From Ascidia mentula (Eukaryota; Chordata; Ascidiacea; Phlebobranchia; Ascidiidae), in contig OX387197.1 of assembly GCA_947561715.1 (NCBI GenBank), positions 18,584,266 through 18,648,265 on the forward strand: a stretch of DNA of 64,000 nucleotides, in the 5' to 3' direction. Positions 38,008 through 50,210 of the stretch are shown in pieces. The position numbers and the translations under genes were made by a program. Every line of letters begins with the position of its first letter. Within the stretch, counting starts at the first letter, position 1. The notes under the pieces were generated by a model. That model was not told the origin of the DNA, made no database searches, and saw only the letters and a list, made by a program, of their open reading frames with translations.

Positions 38008-39687
38008 TCAACCATCAAGCTCTCCAGACATCAATGCATCCTGATAAGATTTTCCACCTTTTTCTTCTGGGAAAAGCTTTATAAGATCATCAATTCGAAG
38101 AATGGTGATTGCCGCCTCAGTTGCCAACTTAATGCTCTTGCTCTTGATGAGTGTTGGTTCAAGGACTCCAGCTGCTCTGTTGTCTCTTACAACTCCTGTC
38201 ATCAGCTCTAATCCAGTCCACTTCAGATTCTTTCTTTGTGGGTTGCTTTGAGCTTCATTGTGGTATGCACGAAGTTTGGCCACCAAGTCTGATGCATCCT
38301 GTGCAGCATTGATTGCCAAGGTTTTTGGTATAACTAGGAGTGAGTGAGCAAATTCTGCAATGGCCAATTGCTCTCTGGAAGCCACAGACGTAGCATAATT
38401 TTCAAGAAAAATAGAGAGAGCAGCCTCTACAGTGCCACCACCAGGAACAACACTCTTAGATTCAAGCACACGCTTAACCACACACAAGGAGTCGTGCAAA
38501 GCTCTTTCCATTTCATCACAGGCTACATCAGTAGGTCCACGGAGAATTATGGATGCTGCTGATCTCACCTTTGTTCCTTTTACAAAGATTAGTTCATCAT
38601 CACATATTCTCTCCTGCACGACCTCTTCAGCGTGACCAAGTAGGCTAGCATCGAAACTCTCTTCACCTTCCAAATTGGCCAATGTTGAGCAAACTGTGGC
38701 ACCTGTCGCTTTGGCAACTCTCTTTAAATCACGTTTCAACACACGTCTTACTCCCATTGCTCCTGCTTCCACAAAATACTTCAAATTCAGATCATCAATT
38801 CCACCAGTTGTCAAAATAACATTGGCTCCAGCTGCCATGATCTTGGCAATACGTTCTTTAGTGATGTCAATCTCACGCTTTCTCATTGCCTCCAAGTTTT
38901 CTGGGTTGTCAACAATAATGTGAATACCCATTTTCATCTTGGTTTTTTGAAGATTAAAGTCGAGACATGCAATCTTTGCACCTACAATTTTTTGTGGCAT
39001 TGCTTGTGATGCAACTGTGCAATTAATGGCATAACCATTGACCAAAATGGTCTCTTTGGCACTCTTTCCATGGGCTTTAAGGACATTTACAGACTTTATA
39101 GGATATTTTGCCACACCTTTGGAATCAACAAACTTCACAGCATTAGCAGCATCGACAACCATGGATGCAAATAAATCAGAATCTACTCCGATAATTTTGG
39201 ATGACATTGAAGTTTTGGCACAACTAATGACAATGTCCCTGCTTAACTCACTAGCAGGAATGGTTAGATTTTCATTCATGTACTTAACAGCTTCTTTGCA
39301 TGCCAAACGGTAACCACTGATGATAGAGGTTGGATGAATCTTGCTTTGTGCAAGTTGATCAGCATTCTTTAATAGTTCTGCAGCAATTAAGACTACTGAT
39401 GTTGTTCCATCTCCAACTTCTTGGTCTTGCAAATCTGCAAGCTCACAGAGTACTTTTGCTGCTGGATGTTCTACATCAAGCAGTTTCAGTATAGTTGCTC
39501 CATCATTTGTGACAGTTACATCACCAACATCATCAACCAGCATTTTGTCTAGACCTGCTGGCCCCAATGAACTCTTGACAATATTGGCTATTGAAGAAGC
39601 AGCAAGGACATTTTGGGTCCTTACATTTTTGCCAGTTGTACGCTCTCCACCAACTATCAAAGGGGCTTGCGTTTCTGCACTTGCCAT
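38008..39687 (-). CDS. TCP1: T-complex protein 1 subunit alpha (CCT1), intronless
   Basis: A single open frame of 559 residues has the expected length (human 556). Group II chaperonin motifs: [20 protein letters not shown] near residue 40, [40 protein letters not shown] (ATP and Mg2+ binding), an apical domain with [18 protein letters not shown], and [20 protein letters not shown]. The alpha-specific start [20 protein letters not shown] fits. It is one of eight subunits of the cytosolic CCT/TRiC ring that folds actin and tubulin. All ATPase residues appear present. Unlike most neighbours it has no introns, which suggests intron loss or an old retrocopy that is under selection. Confidence 0.97.
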   Translation of the reverse strand: MASAETQAPLIVGGERTTGKNVRTQNVLAASSIANIVKSSLGPAGLDKMLVDDVGDVTVTNDGATILKLLDVEHPAAKVLCELADLQDQEVGDGTTSVVLIAAELLKNADQLAQSKIHPTSIISGYRLACKEAVKYMNENLTIPASELSRDIVISCAKTSMSSKIIGVDSDLFASMVVDAANAVKFVDSKGVAKYPIKSVNVLKAHGKSAKETILVNGYAINCTVASQAMPQKIVGAKIACLDFNLQKTKMKMGIHIIVDNPENLEAMRKREIDITKERIAKIMAAGANVILTTGGIDDLNLKYFVEAGAMGVRRVLKRDLKRVAKATGATVCSTLANLEGEESFDASLLGHAEEVVQERICDDELIFVKGTKVRSAASIILRGPTDVACDEMERALHDSLCVVKRVLESKSVVPGGGTVEAALSIFLENYATSVASREQLAIAEFAHSLLVIPKTLAINAAQDASDLVAKLRAYHNEAQSNPQRKNLKWTGLELMTGVVRDNRAAGVLEPTLIKSKSIKLATEAAITILRIDDLIKLFPEEKGGKSYQDALMSGELDG

Positions 39688-40695
39688 TGTTGGTGATTCT
39701 CAAGTTATGACTTAAATAAAAAAGTTCTAAAAAATAAACTAAATGTTCAAGTGTGTATAGTAACAATACTCTTAAAATAAAATTGATGTGATTTATATTC
39801 CTAATTTTTTTTCCCAAAAAATTCTGTTGGATCCCAGCACAATATACCACACTGAAACGAAGAATTGTAGCCAGCAAAGAGAGATTACGAATAGTGTGTC
39901 TGGTATTTTTTTTAACCACCAGTAACGGTAATCGTCCGATACACAACACGTTTTAAGCACAGTATTATATCTTAACTTCAGGTGTAAACCAGTTACGGAC
40001 ATTTACACAAGTAACACCAACAGAACCCACCCGCAAACTACTCGCATCTAAAAACCGTTTCAAACTAACGCAGCCATAGCAATATTCGAAGCATGGGTCC
40101 AACGAGATTAGTCTCGACACAGCCTTGCCATGGTTTCTAGAAACTTCTCATAGAAATAACTTCTCAGCAACGTTGGAGTGCCGCTTCCAAAAGTGACTTT
40201 CACAGGTCACCCAGTTCAGTTCACTTTATTCCGCAAAACAACAATAGTAGCACTTAAATTAATTTTGGTTTTATAGTTTTCCGAGGATACAGAATTCCAA
40301 TGTTTTTTTCACAACGTCGCAGCAAACCACAAAAACACTCGAGTGTGTTGCGCATGAAATACGATTGATTTTTTCGAAAAATACAATCTTAACCTACTGA
40401 ATTCCAATTTAAAAAGCCATAACAAACTAAAACTAACTTACACTGAAAACTATTTCAAGCCGGTACAACAAAATGCGGGCTGTTCCCAACTTCACAAGTC
40501 ATCACCCCCTATAAAGTGCATGGCCCTATTAACACTGCTATGATATATTTGTGCATGTCACTAGAGGGAAAAACATCCCACTTTGAATTTATTATTTCGC
40601 ACTTCAACTTCAATTCACCAGCAGAGGAACACAATGTCAAGTTCAACCCATGTTCAAGGAGAAACGTAGTTGTCGAGCAGCAAATCACGCCATAG
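39688..40695. other. Gap between TCP1 and MRPL37
   Basis: Holds the TCP1 promoter side and the MRPL37 3' flank. No further gene was recognised. Confidence 0.45.
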
Positions 40696-43600
40696 TTACA
40701 AAATGCCATTGAGCCATAATGCTTGAAAAAGAGCGAACGCATCGGGTGAATAACCAGTATAGTAGCCGGGATACTGGTACAGCAAAGGGGAACAATCTTT
40801 GTACAAGCGGGTTGAACTTGGCATCGACCATACGTTGATCAGTGTTCTCGACAAATTCGAAGAGGTCCAAACCTAAAATGTGAAATGCGTTATATTAACG
40901 AAGTTACTTGTAAGTAAGTGTTAAAAAAATGAATGCATGAGTTCAAAGGATAAGCGGAAAATTACTGTTCCATAAAATTTTGGACGACTGGCAATCTATA
41001 GTAGCCTAATTGCTCCAACATAAACCTCCGCACGGAATGTTTGAGCGCATGTTCTGCTCCTACAATGAATACTTCACGTAACCGTCCGACACCAAAAATC
41101 GCCCAATTATCGACCTTTTCAAGGTAATGCCTTAACGTACTTAATTCATGCGATCAAAAACGCAAAAAGGTTCTTTTACCATATTTTTAACGCCTGTGTT
41201 GTTGGAAAGGTCGGTTGTGTTGAGTTGAAACGCCATGCCGTAAAAATCTTTTCCGTTAGAAGCGATTGCCTGACCTACAAGAGGTCGAGGAAGAACTTGA
41301 GGTGTCTCCTGCAAAAGATTAATTATTTTCTAGTATGAAAGTAACAGTGTCAACAATTTTCAAGCAAAGGATGCCTACTTTGCCAAAACTAATTGGGTTT
41401 GTGCACTAATTTCCAAAAGTTACAATAATGGTTCCGCTCTAGACCTCATAAAAGAAATCGTTTATCAAAATGAGCATCTCTAAGATACTAAATATCCACA
41501 TTTTTATGGAGCTTTTGCACTTGAGCGATAAGGATACAGCCAAAGGTTCACTTACCCCATAAAGGTAAGTTGCATGACTATGAAGTGCACCAAAGAGATT
41601 GACAAGCATTTTCCCCCACGTTCGTTTGTGGCTGTATTTTTCATCACATTGTAGCACCATAGTATGGAGATACGGCTTATGCCAGGATGGTGGAAATCCT
41701 AAATATGCATGAATGGATTCACGAACTTATTTTGTCATGATAATCAAATGGCAGAAGTCACCTTGCAAGGTGATTTATATTAGAAAACTTCGGTCCTAGT
41801 AGGATTGCAGTACATCCCACTGTGAGGGGCCAACATTTGTTTTTTTGTTAGCATTCTGATTCATAATGTAGTTGACAGCTTTTCAGTAGAAATATACTTA
41901 CTTTTTTGAGCTATTACATGTATCATAAAGTGTTCCCTTTAACAAGGCGGAAAACCTCTTTACATTGCAGGTGACCAACCAGCACAACATGGCAACTATG
42001 CAAAGGCATTTTCCAGGAATATAGTTGATTAATTGAACATTAAATAATGGTGATTTGTACCTGTGGTATGTTGTGGTGTATAGTTGTGAGTTGGCTTTAT
42101 TCCACTGATTGGCAGCTGAGGGTAATTGGAAAAGGCTACTTTGTTTTTAGTATCATCCACCATCTTTTCATCAGCAAACAATGGCAATGGATCCTAAAAA
42201 TTTAAGGAAAACACATGTCAAAGCATAGTATTTTGTGGAAAATACCAACATGTTTTTAAGTAACAGTGCAACATCTTATTCCATCAGATCAGATTAAACT
42301 GTCATGTAAAATTTATAAGTTTGCAATACACTGATCATGAATAGCTTACTTTGGAAAATACTTGCATGTATGGTGTAAGATCTAATGAGATTTTCCACTG
42401 CTTTGTCAAATTCAGCAAATCCACATCTTGTAATTCCTCCAGCCCTGTTATTGCATCAAACAAGTATTGGAAGAATGTAAGCTGAATTTACTGGTTGTCA
42501 AATCAAACAACTGCAGATTTTTCTTCATCAAACAAAGGTCTGATAATTAACTATTTGCATATTTTTACACAAACAAGCATGAACTTTTTTATCAACAGTT
42601 ATTCGTCTGTGCTTCTAACTCATGTTAGTAATAAATAATATGTTACAATTTTTCTTAGCTACATTTTTGGGAATACATCATGGTAACAGAAATCAACACA
42701 CAACAATAACACATATGTAGTTGGTAACGTTAAACTTCACAAGAAAAAAATATTACCCCTTTCAAACCATGTTTTACAACGTAAATTTGGTACATTTGTC
42801 CGGTCAAAAAATTTGTCCGATGTTTGGCAACCATGTGTGTCACTTAACCGTATAAAATCCAACAATATCTGAGGGCAGTATCTTAAACATAAATGCACAT
42901 ACACATTAACCAGGATTAGTGTTATTGAGAACAATGCACAATGGAACTTGTTTAATCTGGATTCTGTTTAACTAGATATAAATTTGAAAATTTTTATTTT
43001 AAGTTATTTAATTCTGATTTTTTAACTCCACAAAACTTAAGTTGGTTATATTGGTAAATTTAAATTATTGTTCCTTATTTTGGACATATTTGGCAAAACT
43101 CACCTTTCCTGCCTTGGTTTTTGGTATTCCATCTTATACCTTTTGTATTTATTACTTCTATCAAGCATGCAGGGATCAAGATCAAAGAGAATGGCATTTT
43201 GCATCACCTAAATGTTCACAAATCAGTACAGAGTTAATGCTTGAGGTCATGTAATACCATCATTAAGGTGGAAAACAACATAACAGTTAAACCAGAGTTA
43301 CTCAGTCTTTATTGGTAGGTGACCCCTTTTCATGATTGTCATTAGTCTAGGACCCACTTGTAAAACTGGCATGGGACTGTTGGCACAGTTTTTTTTATTC
43401 TATAGTTTTCCATATATATGCCGTTTTGTCTTAACACTGGGATTGTCAGCAAATTGCTAGAGCATTTTCAAGCTCATTAGGTAAGTTATTTGTATTGCAA
43501 ACTTACATGTTTTAGAAATTTTTGAAAATACTTATGGTCCCCCCAGATAACAGCTTGGTGACCCATGAGGTGGTCTCCACCCCCAGGTTAAGAAACTCTG

Positions 43601-44440
43601 AATTAGAAAAACATCAAGGGTACAGAAACCTTAATGACATTGTCCTCTGGGTTTGGTAGGCTTTCTTTTAGCTTCTTTATTTTGTCAGGCAAGCCCCCGG
43701 GCATCAAAATGCTTTTGGTGAGTGACAAAACCTGAGGAACACCTGTAGTAGTTTCGATGTCATCTGTTATGTGGTACATAGGTTCCTCATGATAATCTTG
43801 TCTTTGTTTAGGATGAATTTTTGGTTTGTACCTGAAACCAAAATGATTTGTATATATATTTGGTTTTAATATTGTGACCAAAAAGGGATTAAATGAAAGT
43901 TTACATAGTCAACAAAACATACAAATAAAAACCATTTTGCATGCGGTGGCCCAGAATTCCTCTTTGCACATTTGCATGTGCATACATATTGTTTTCAAAC
44001 AGACAAAAAAAAGTTCACAAAATAAAAAAGGGGGTCCTTGAAAGTAAATGACGTCATGTGTAATGTACCCAGGCAAATATTGTGCAAGCTTTTCCTCATA
44101 TTCATAATCAATGGTATGTTTCTCATCGTAGTCTGCAGGCTTCCAAGCCTTTGGAATTTGAGCGGGGTTAAAGTTTACCTGTAACAAAAGTAGACCTTAA
44201 ATTCAAAACTTGTCTCATTCCAATTTATCAAAGCCAAAATGTACATACCAGTCTCCACTTGATAGGCCAGCGACGACGTGCTTTTTTAGGAATGCCACCA
44301 CCTTGGTGCTTGTGACCAGCACCATAGAAAATTTTGTTTCTGCATGGAATTACAATAATGGGATGCACAAAATGGTTCAAGGTCTTCTGAACTCCATGGT
44401 GAATATGAAAAATCTGCCGTCTGGGAACAATACCGCTCAT
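40696..44440 (-). CDS. MRPL37: Mitochondrial ribosomal protein L37 (mL37)
   Basis: Ten exons (44249-44440, 44069-44178, 43630-43831, 43140-43207, 42757-42881, 42350-42444, 42061-42193, 41556-41698, 41180-41308, 40696-40872) join in phase to 457 residues. Recognisable parts: EPMYHITDDIETTTGVPQVL then LTKSILMPGGLPDKI, KRYCPQILLDFIRL, SKDPLPLF, KPYLHTMVLQCDEKYSHKRT, MLVNLFGALHSHATYLYG, YGMAFQLNTTDLSNNTGVKN and the end GYSPDAFALFQALWLNGIL. These follow mL37 from start to end. It is a protein of the large mitoribosomal subunit related to mS30/mL65. An AG lies 8 nt before the start ATG and could be a spliced-leader or 5' UTR acceptor. The exon 4 donor is GTATAA at 43139; the nearer GTAATA would break the frame. 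Confidence 0.85.
43293..43600. mobile_element. hAT-like MITE in MRPL37 intron 3
   Basis: The 3' end reads GGTTAAGAAACTCTG (on the other strand CAGAGTTTCTTAACC, a hAT-type terminus) and the 5' end CAGAGTTACTC. The internal GTGACCCC and GGTGACCCATGAGG are typical of such elements. No clean 8-bp duplication was found, so the limits are approximate. Confidence 0.5.
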
Positions 44441-44746
44441 ACTATCCTAAACCGTTGACAAATCAACCTTAATGGGTGTTGATACCAACGATAACCTTAC
44501 TAATTTTACTTCATGCTATTATAACTGCAAGCAACATTACCTGTAAAAAGAAACATTCATAGGACAGTTCTCAGGTTATCCACAAAATATTGTCATTACA
44601 AAGATGGAAATTGCAAGAACCACTTCATTTCAAACTAAACACAGCAACAGTCAGTACGAATATCACATATATACTATAAAATATGTATGTATGACCAATC
44701 TTCTGCCACACATGCAGAACTGAAATAGTTGTAAACTAAGGTAATG

Positions 44747-45952
44747 TCATAATATAGGCGGATATTTTTCAGCATTTTTTACATACTTTGCAAAAGTGGC
44801 TAAAAAGCTGGGCCTAGGTTTGTTTTGTTTCATAATCTGATGACGTCTTGGGCTTAATTTAGGAGTTTTCCAAAGTTCATAAACAGTGCTTACATCTTGA
44901 AGCACAAGGACATCTGCCCCATATGTCTCTTGAAACACAGCAACATCTCCCACACCACTCTTCCCTTCAATAATATGATCAAGATCTGGATTCTTTGGAT
45001 CTCGAAAAACAATTGGACTTCCATAAGCAAGTGACTTTCTTGTGTCATTGCAAACCACCACACAATCAGATGGCAGAATTTCCATTAGAAAAGGAAGCAT
45101 TTTCACAACAATGTTGGGATTCTTCAAGCGACTTATATTTATCCATTTCAACCTTGGAAAAACACGAAAGTAGGAGAAACCCTCAGCTGAAACCTGAGTG
45201 CCGCTTATGTCCAAGTATTCCAAAGTGTCAGCAACAGGGTGCAAGCGTGACATACATGCATTGTCAAACAAAGGACAGTCTGCAAAATTTAGGTACCGAA
45301 TGTAGCCCAACTTTTCCATGTGCATGAGGCCAATGTAGCTAACTAAAGTACCCCGCAGGTCAACAGCTTCTATTGTAAAATCTTTTCGTTCAGGTGTTCG
45401 CAGGTTTTTGTGGTTGTCAACCCATCGGTCATCCGTGACTAACTTTAATGCTCCACCTAGTCTAAATACCAAATATCCCGCAGCCCATTCATTTCCATGT
45501 TTTTCGCACAGGATATCGTCAAAATTGTTTAGTTTTGCAGATAGAAAAAACTTGTAGGATTCAGCACGCTCCCATGTATTATCATATCTTTCTGGAGATA
45601 CAAACAATCTCATGGTTCTTCCAAACCCAGTCCAAATTTGATCTTTATACACTTGGCCCTTCTCAGTTTGCCAAAACCCTACTTTTTCATGTACCTCATG
45701 GATAAGGTCAGGAAATTGGGGTTCTCCATTCCAAATGGTCACAGCATTTGCATCTTTGTTATTCTTTGTTTTTGTCACTGTTGTTGTTGATTCTTCATCA
45801 CGACTATGTTTTATTCTTTGAAATGTTTTCTGATTTGTGGACAGATATACACGCTTGGGTAATGTCATGTAAAAAGATCTGTAAACTTGTATAGACTGAT
45901 TGACAAGATGCAAGGAGTGTTTTCTCTTCACAAACAATGATAGAATATCCAT
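44747..45952 (-). CDS. DMAC2: DMAC2 (ATP5SL)-like leucine-rich mitochondrial protein, intronless
   Basis: A single 401-residue frame. The basic, Ser/Thr-rich N-terminus (RSFYMTLPKRVYLST) could be a mitochondrial presequence. The middle holds LGGALKLVTDDRWV, then IEAVDLRGTLVSYIGL, MEKLGYIRYLNFADCPLFDN, LEYLDISGTQVSAEGFSYF and FPRLKWINIS. These are the LRR-like repeats of the ATP5S/DMAC2 group, and VDLRG plus the DRWV block favour DMAC2, an assembly factor of the distal membrane arm of complex I. The family usually ends near 250-260 residues. Here about 100 further residues follow (DHIIEGKSGVGDVAVFQETY ... TPKLSPRRHQIMKQNKPRPS), of unknown role. It lies 306 bp beyond (5' of) the MRPL37 start on the same strand. 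Confidence 0.7.
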   Translation of the reverse strand: MDILSLFVKRKHSLHLVNQSIQVYRSFYMTLPKRVYLSTNQKTFQRIKHSRDEESTTTVTKTKNNKDANAVTIWNGEPQFPDLIHEVHEKVGFWQTEKGQVYKDQIWTGFGRTMRLFVSPERYDNTWERAESYKFFLSAKLNNFDDILCEKHGNEWAAGYLVFRLGGALKLVTDDRWVDNHKNLRTPERKDFTIEAVDLRGTLVSYIGLMHMEKLGYIRYLNFADCPLFDNACMSRLHPVADTLEYLDISGTQVSAEGFSYFRVFPRLKWINISRLKNPNIVVKMLPFLMEILPSDCVVVCNDTRKSLAYGSPIVFRDPKNPDLDHIIEGKSGVGDVAVFQETYGADVLVLQDVSTVYELWKTPKLSPRRHQIMKQNKPRPSFLATFAKYVKNAEKYPPIL

Positions 45953-46786
45953 TCCATTGGTAGTTTTTTTTTCAATAAAAAGTAAGTTTCAACAATCACA
46001 TGTACGTTGGCGTTGTCTAATTGATGTGTGCAATAACATGTAGAACTTATTAACAACAACACAACTCAGTTAAAAAAAACTTTCCACGCATGAACTATAA
46101 CATGCCTGCTTAATAAGGTGACAGGGAACCAAAACTGAAAAAAAATTTGAAATAACTTTAAAATCGTGCTTTAACATTTTTGAAGTGTAATTTAAGCAAA
46201 AGTATAATAAAGGAAATATTTATAGTGGGAACCATGAATATTAAATATTGCCAAATTTCCTAAACCCTGCATGTTCTGACGTTCATTTTGGAATTCTACT
46301 CGTTTAACCGACCGCGAACGCGGACACACCGCATTGCCATTGAATGACCGCATGACGAATATACATGGAGTAACCCCTGCATGAATGAAAATATGGGTGC
46401 TACGTATTTGCATAACTGATTTTGGCCGGGAAACTTTAGTTGCAGTTGCACGAAAAACGAAAACCAATGCTAGTCGTGACGTAATGTTACCGAACTTCTC
46501 TTTTTAAATAAGTCCGCGATACTGCACTCCATAGAAACACTTTTTCTGACTCGGATGTCATCCATGTGCACTGTGCACTCAACCAAAACAAATAGCCGTT
46601 CTGGAATTTTGGAGGCACAGTGGTATCAAACTTTGGTCTAATAGCTAGGGATGTGCAGGGTTATTCGGATTCAGCTGAATGATAGGTGTTTTTCGATATA
46701 CGGCCGAACCCGAAGGTTACCCTAGGCACGCGTCGAAGTGATTATATTTACGACACGCCAAGTGATTTACGAGTTCGTACTGCTGC

Positions 46787-46960
46787 AGCTGATCAAATGA
46801 TTCCCGGTCGGCTGCTTTGCTGAATCTAAAGTCTGCTTGCGTGTTCTTGCTGTTAATACTAAATTCGACTCCGAGACCAGACTTATTTTTATTAATTGAA
46901 AGACACGTTTGAAAAATCAGGTGGCATAACTTTAAATTTTTCGCGTTAGTGACTGAGCGA
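46787..46960 (+). repeat. Direct repeat, copy 1
   Basis: About 175 bp starting AGCTGATCAAATGATTCCCG and ending GTGACTGAGCGA are repeated at 48,147-48,324 with few changes. Copy 2 has a few extra bases (CCAAGC) near its end. Function unknown; the pair could be remnants of terminal repeats or of a local duplication. Confidence 0.75.
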
Positions 46961-48146
46961 GTAACTTTTGAACCACAAATTCCATCGCATAGAAGCGTGT
47001 GCAACAAATGCTTACATTTTCTCTGGGGCCGTCCAAATAAGGGCTCAGCTGTATGGCCGTCAAAAAGTATATTGACTCATCTCGTGTAAGAAATAATCTG
47101 TACTTATTCAGGTACATGTACGAATAATGAGCTGGCCTAGCAATAGCAATATGCCACAACAAAAGTGGTATAGGAATAACCAATTAAAATCCTCAATGCC
47201 AATTATTGGAATAATGCCAAGTTTTAAGACACGTCACACTTTATACTTCCAAACTGGAGGTGATCTTCCTAAAAATATTGGACTTACAAGAGTTAGGCGT
47301 ATACCCTCGTAAAAATTTACGCAACAAGAAAATGTCAAAAGTAGACGAGGACAGAGTTTGTGGCACTATAGTAGTAAAAATGTGTTTTCGAATAAGACAG
47401 CAACAAAAAACAAACAAAAAAAGTGGTAAATTCAGTTTAAGATAAATTCATGTCACAAAAAAATGGGCCAAAACTTAAAACCATGCGTGAGTTATAGGTT
47501 AACCAGCAGATTCATGCTCCAACCAGCCATTACAACCCTAGCTAAAATAGTGCAAAGATTACTTCTAAAGGGACGTCAGTCGTGCTTGACCAAATACCAT
47601 ACGCTGGAAGTCATGTCGTCAAGACCAGGGAAGGTCTAACTAAGGTATTCCGACATAATGAATGGAAACTGTATCTGTGTGATCTTGTTACACGAAAGGC
47701 GTCGGGTCCCTTAACTGCGCCGCGCCTTTGCTGTGCATATGGTAGACTTTCTAAGTAAACAAAATGGCCAGGCTTAGATTCCACAATTCACCATTAAGTA
47801 ACGTCAAACACGTATGTCAAAATAAAACTAACGTTTTAGTTACATGAGTTACTTCAAACTAAACAACCCCCTTCTTGACACAAAAAGAATATAATACACA
47901 CATGCATACTGACATAACCATGAATAGGCGTTTTACTTGCATAGCATATTTAGCATAGTGTAGTTTCATAGACAAAACATGCTTTAGAGCAGTTCGGCTT
48001 TAAACGTATAGTGACTTATTTATATTGCGTTAAGAGTTTTTTTGCTTGTGTTCGTCATGGTTATAGAGCGAAGATTCATTCTCTATAATCCACTACGGAA
48101 TTCACACCTGACAAAGCAAAAGCGATCACGTCTGGGTCACCAGCAC

Positions 48147-48324
48147 AGCTGACCAAATGATTCCCGGTCGGCTGCTTTGCTGAATCTAAAGTCTGCTTGC
48201 GTGTTCTTGCTGTTAACACTAAATTCGACTCCGAGAGCAGACTTATTTTATTAATTGAAAGACACGTTTGTAAAATCAGGTGGCATAACTTTAAATTTTT
48301 CCAAGCGCGTTAGTGACTGAGCGA
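48147..48324 (+). repeat. Direct repeat, copy 2
   Basis: Second copy of the 175-bp repeat, 1.36 kb downstream of the first. The DNA between the two copies shows no coding signature of a retrotransposon. Confidence 0.75.
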
Positions 48325-48807
48325 AAACTTCCACCGCGTGCCAGTTGTTAGTTAAGTAACCGAGACTGGTTGGATGGCAAAGTAAAAATGACAGAGAATG
48401 ACAACGAATTGAGACTGAGAAAAGTGCGAATTTAACAACTAACAATGAAGATAAAGGTTTGTCATCGAGCCGGATGCCAGAAGACTGTGGGAGTTCTGTC
48501 GGAAAGCCTAACACCGTCTGCAGCCTTCGGTCCGTCTGTGTTCCAAATGTGTGAAGAATTAAGTACAGAAACATGCGTGTTGCTACACTGCAGTACTTCG
48601 CTTTGCACCTGGGATTGTGGTGCGAGGGGAAGAAGGGTCAAAACGTCCTAAATCTGGAAATTGTAAACAAATTTTCCCAACCAATGAATATATACATATA
48701 TATATATACTTTAATGTGGCGGTTGCGACGAAAAATAGTTTGGCATGCGAAGTCATTAGGCTAAATATGACACAATCTTAGAAAACGCAGAAGTAATGCC
48801 ATGCTTG

Positions 48808-49112
48808 CACATAGCAAGGCACTGCGCAGGCCCTTTATATTTGACGATCACAGCTCTAATATTCTGATCATAAGGTTCACAGGCTTCGCAGCCAAGGCAT
48901 TGCAGCCAAGGCATTGCAGCCAAGCTGGATCAGAAACTTTTCCCGACGGAGCGATATCTGAAAAATCAAGCTCCCGGTGAGGTTTGAACTTACGACCCTA
49001 GGCTAACCAGGCCCAACTCTCTACCAACTGAGCTACATGAGCTCAGTGGCTTCACGGGGTATATTGTGGCCAAGGTACACTGGTGCGTAAGCATACAACT
49101 TGTCAGGCGACT
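48808..49112 (-). mobile_element. tRNA-derived SINE, minus-strand copy
   Basis: On the minus strand a tRNA-like head (48,969-49,043) with TAGCTCAGTTGGTAGAG and a TTCAAACC box B is followed by a unique tail. The tail ends with several GCAGCCAAGGCATT repeats. Head and tail match the plus-strand copy at 53.85-54.07 kb. A tail-only fragment recurs at about 5150-5235 and 8642-8727. Confidence 0.75.
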
Positions 49113-50026
49113 TACAATCTTAGAAAGTTGCGACTCCCGGTCAGGATCAATATGCAATACATGTTGGTTAAGAAGTTTTATTTTACTAATTCGCACTGAT
49201 TTCAACGAATTATGATCCTTCAGGAAGACCTCAAATAAACTTAAAAAACTTTTTTGTGTGTTCTGTTTGTGAATAATATTCGGTAAGTGCTGATATGCAT
49301 TTCCAAGCAAATCGAAAATGTGGTACAACCCCTACAGCAGAGGTTCTCAAACTTGTTTTGTGAGACAGCCATGCCGAATGAGGAACCTTTTTCCCTCAGG
49401 TTAACCTTAAAGCATTACGTCACCGTTTCGGAACTGTCAGTTCGTACAATTACTGTAAAATAGCATTTATTTTGAGAAAATAAGAACTGCAACAATGCAT
49501 CATTGTTTTTAATAACTGAATCGGATCACACTAAATCAAACCCACAAAGGTTTGTTTTACCGTCGAAACTTTTACCTTATCTTACATAAAAATACATACA
49601 TGCCTATATTGGCCATCCTTTGTAAGCGCCCTAAAACATTTCCTACTTGTGTAGTTTCAAATATCGGATGCATACATGACATGACAAAAAAATTACCGAA
49701 ATTTCTCAAAAGGAAACCATTCTGCTTGGTTGACCACGTTACAGACAAACATGTGACGGTGAGTCTCTCGAAAAACTTTTTCGGGGTATTTCCCGGGTGT
49801 ATGGAATGGTGAAATAACGGGAAAGACCCGCAAGGTGTTTACCATTACTTTTTCCTGTCAGCAGTGCTACAAAAGGTTCTGCATTCAGATTCAGTGTTTA
49901 ACATTGGTGAGGACAAAAAATAAGAACATTAGGTTTACATGAACTGATTATGAGCAGAATGATTATGGTGATATTAGTATTGTTTGTCGTTATGAGGTTA
50001 GTAACACTCTTCTGTAGCATTATATA
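49113..50026. other. Gap with no recognised gene
   Basis: AT-rich. A hAT-like terminus (CAGAGGTTCTCAAACTTG) is visible near 49,336, but no opposite end was found. Confidence 0.35.
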
Positions 50027-50210
50027 TTAAATTCCACAAAGCGATCTGTGAATAGTTCAGCTAGATTTTTGTTGAGAAAAATATATTTCGCCTAAAAAGT
50101 CATCATCAGTTTCTCCAACTGTATATTCAAATAGAATCTTTTTAGGCGAAATATATTTTTCTAAACAAAAATCCATCTGAGCTGTACACAGATCGCTTTG
50201 TGGAATTTAA
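50027..50210. repeat. 184-bp fold-back element with hammerhead remnants
   Basis: Left arm from 50027 (TTAAATTCCACAAAGCGATC...) and right arm ending at 50210 (...GATCGCTTTGTGGAATTTAA) are near-perfect inverted copies over about 75 bp. Each arm contains GGCGAAATATAT in opposite directions. The left arm keeps a minus-strand CTGATGA (50109-50103) and GAAA (50089-50086), a hammerhead remnant with a decayed stem II. Confidence 0.8.

Larger units (their letters stand above)
45953..48807. other. Repeat-rich gene-poor stretch
   Basis: No gene is recognised. The only clear structure is the pair of direct repeats at 46,787-46,960 and 48,147-48,324. Short open frames (for example 46192-46467) have no family signature. 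Confidence 0.4.

Noticed and set aside
40685..40870. Open frame MDLFEFVENTDQ... over the last MRPL37 exon
   Set aside because: The phase set by the preceding exon uses another frame, which ends GYSPDAFALFQALWLNGIL and matches the mL37 C-terminus.
49336..49353. hAT-type terminus CAGAGGTTCTCAAACTTG
   Set aside because: No matching opposite end or 8-bp duplication found, so the element cannot be bounded.
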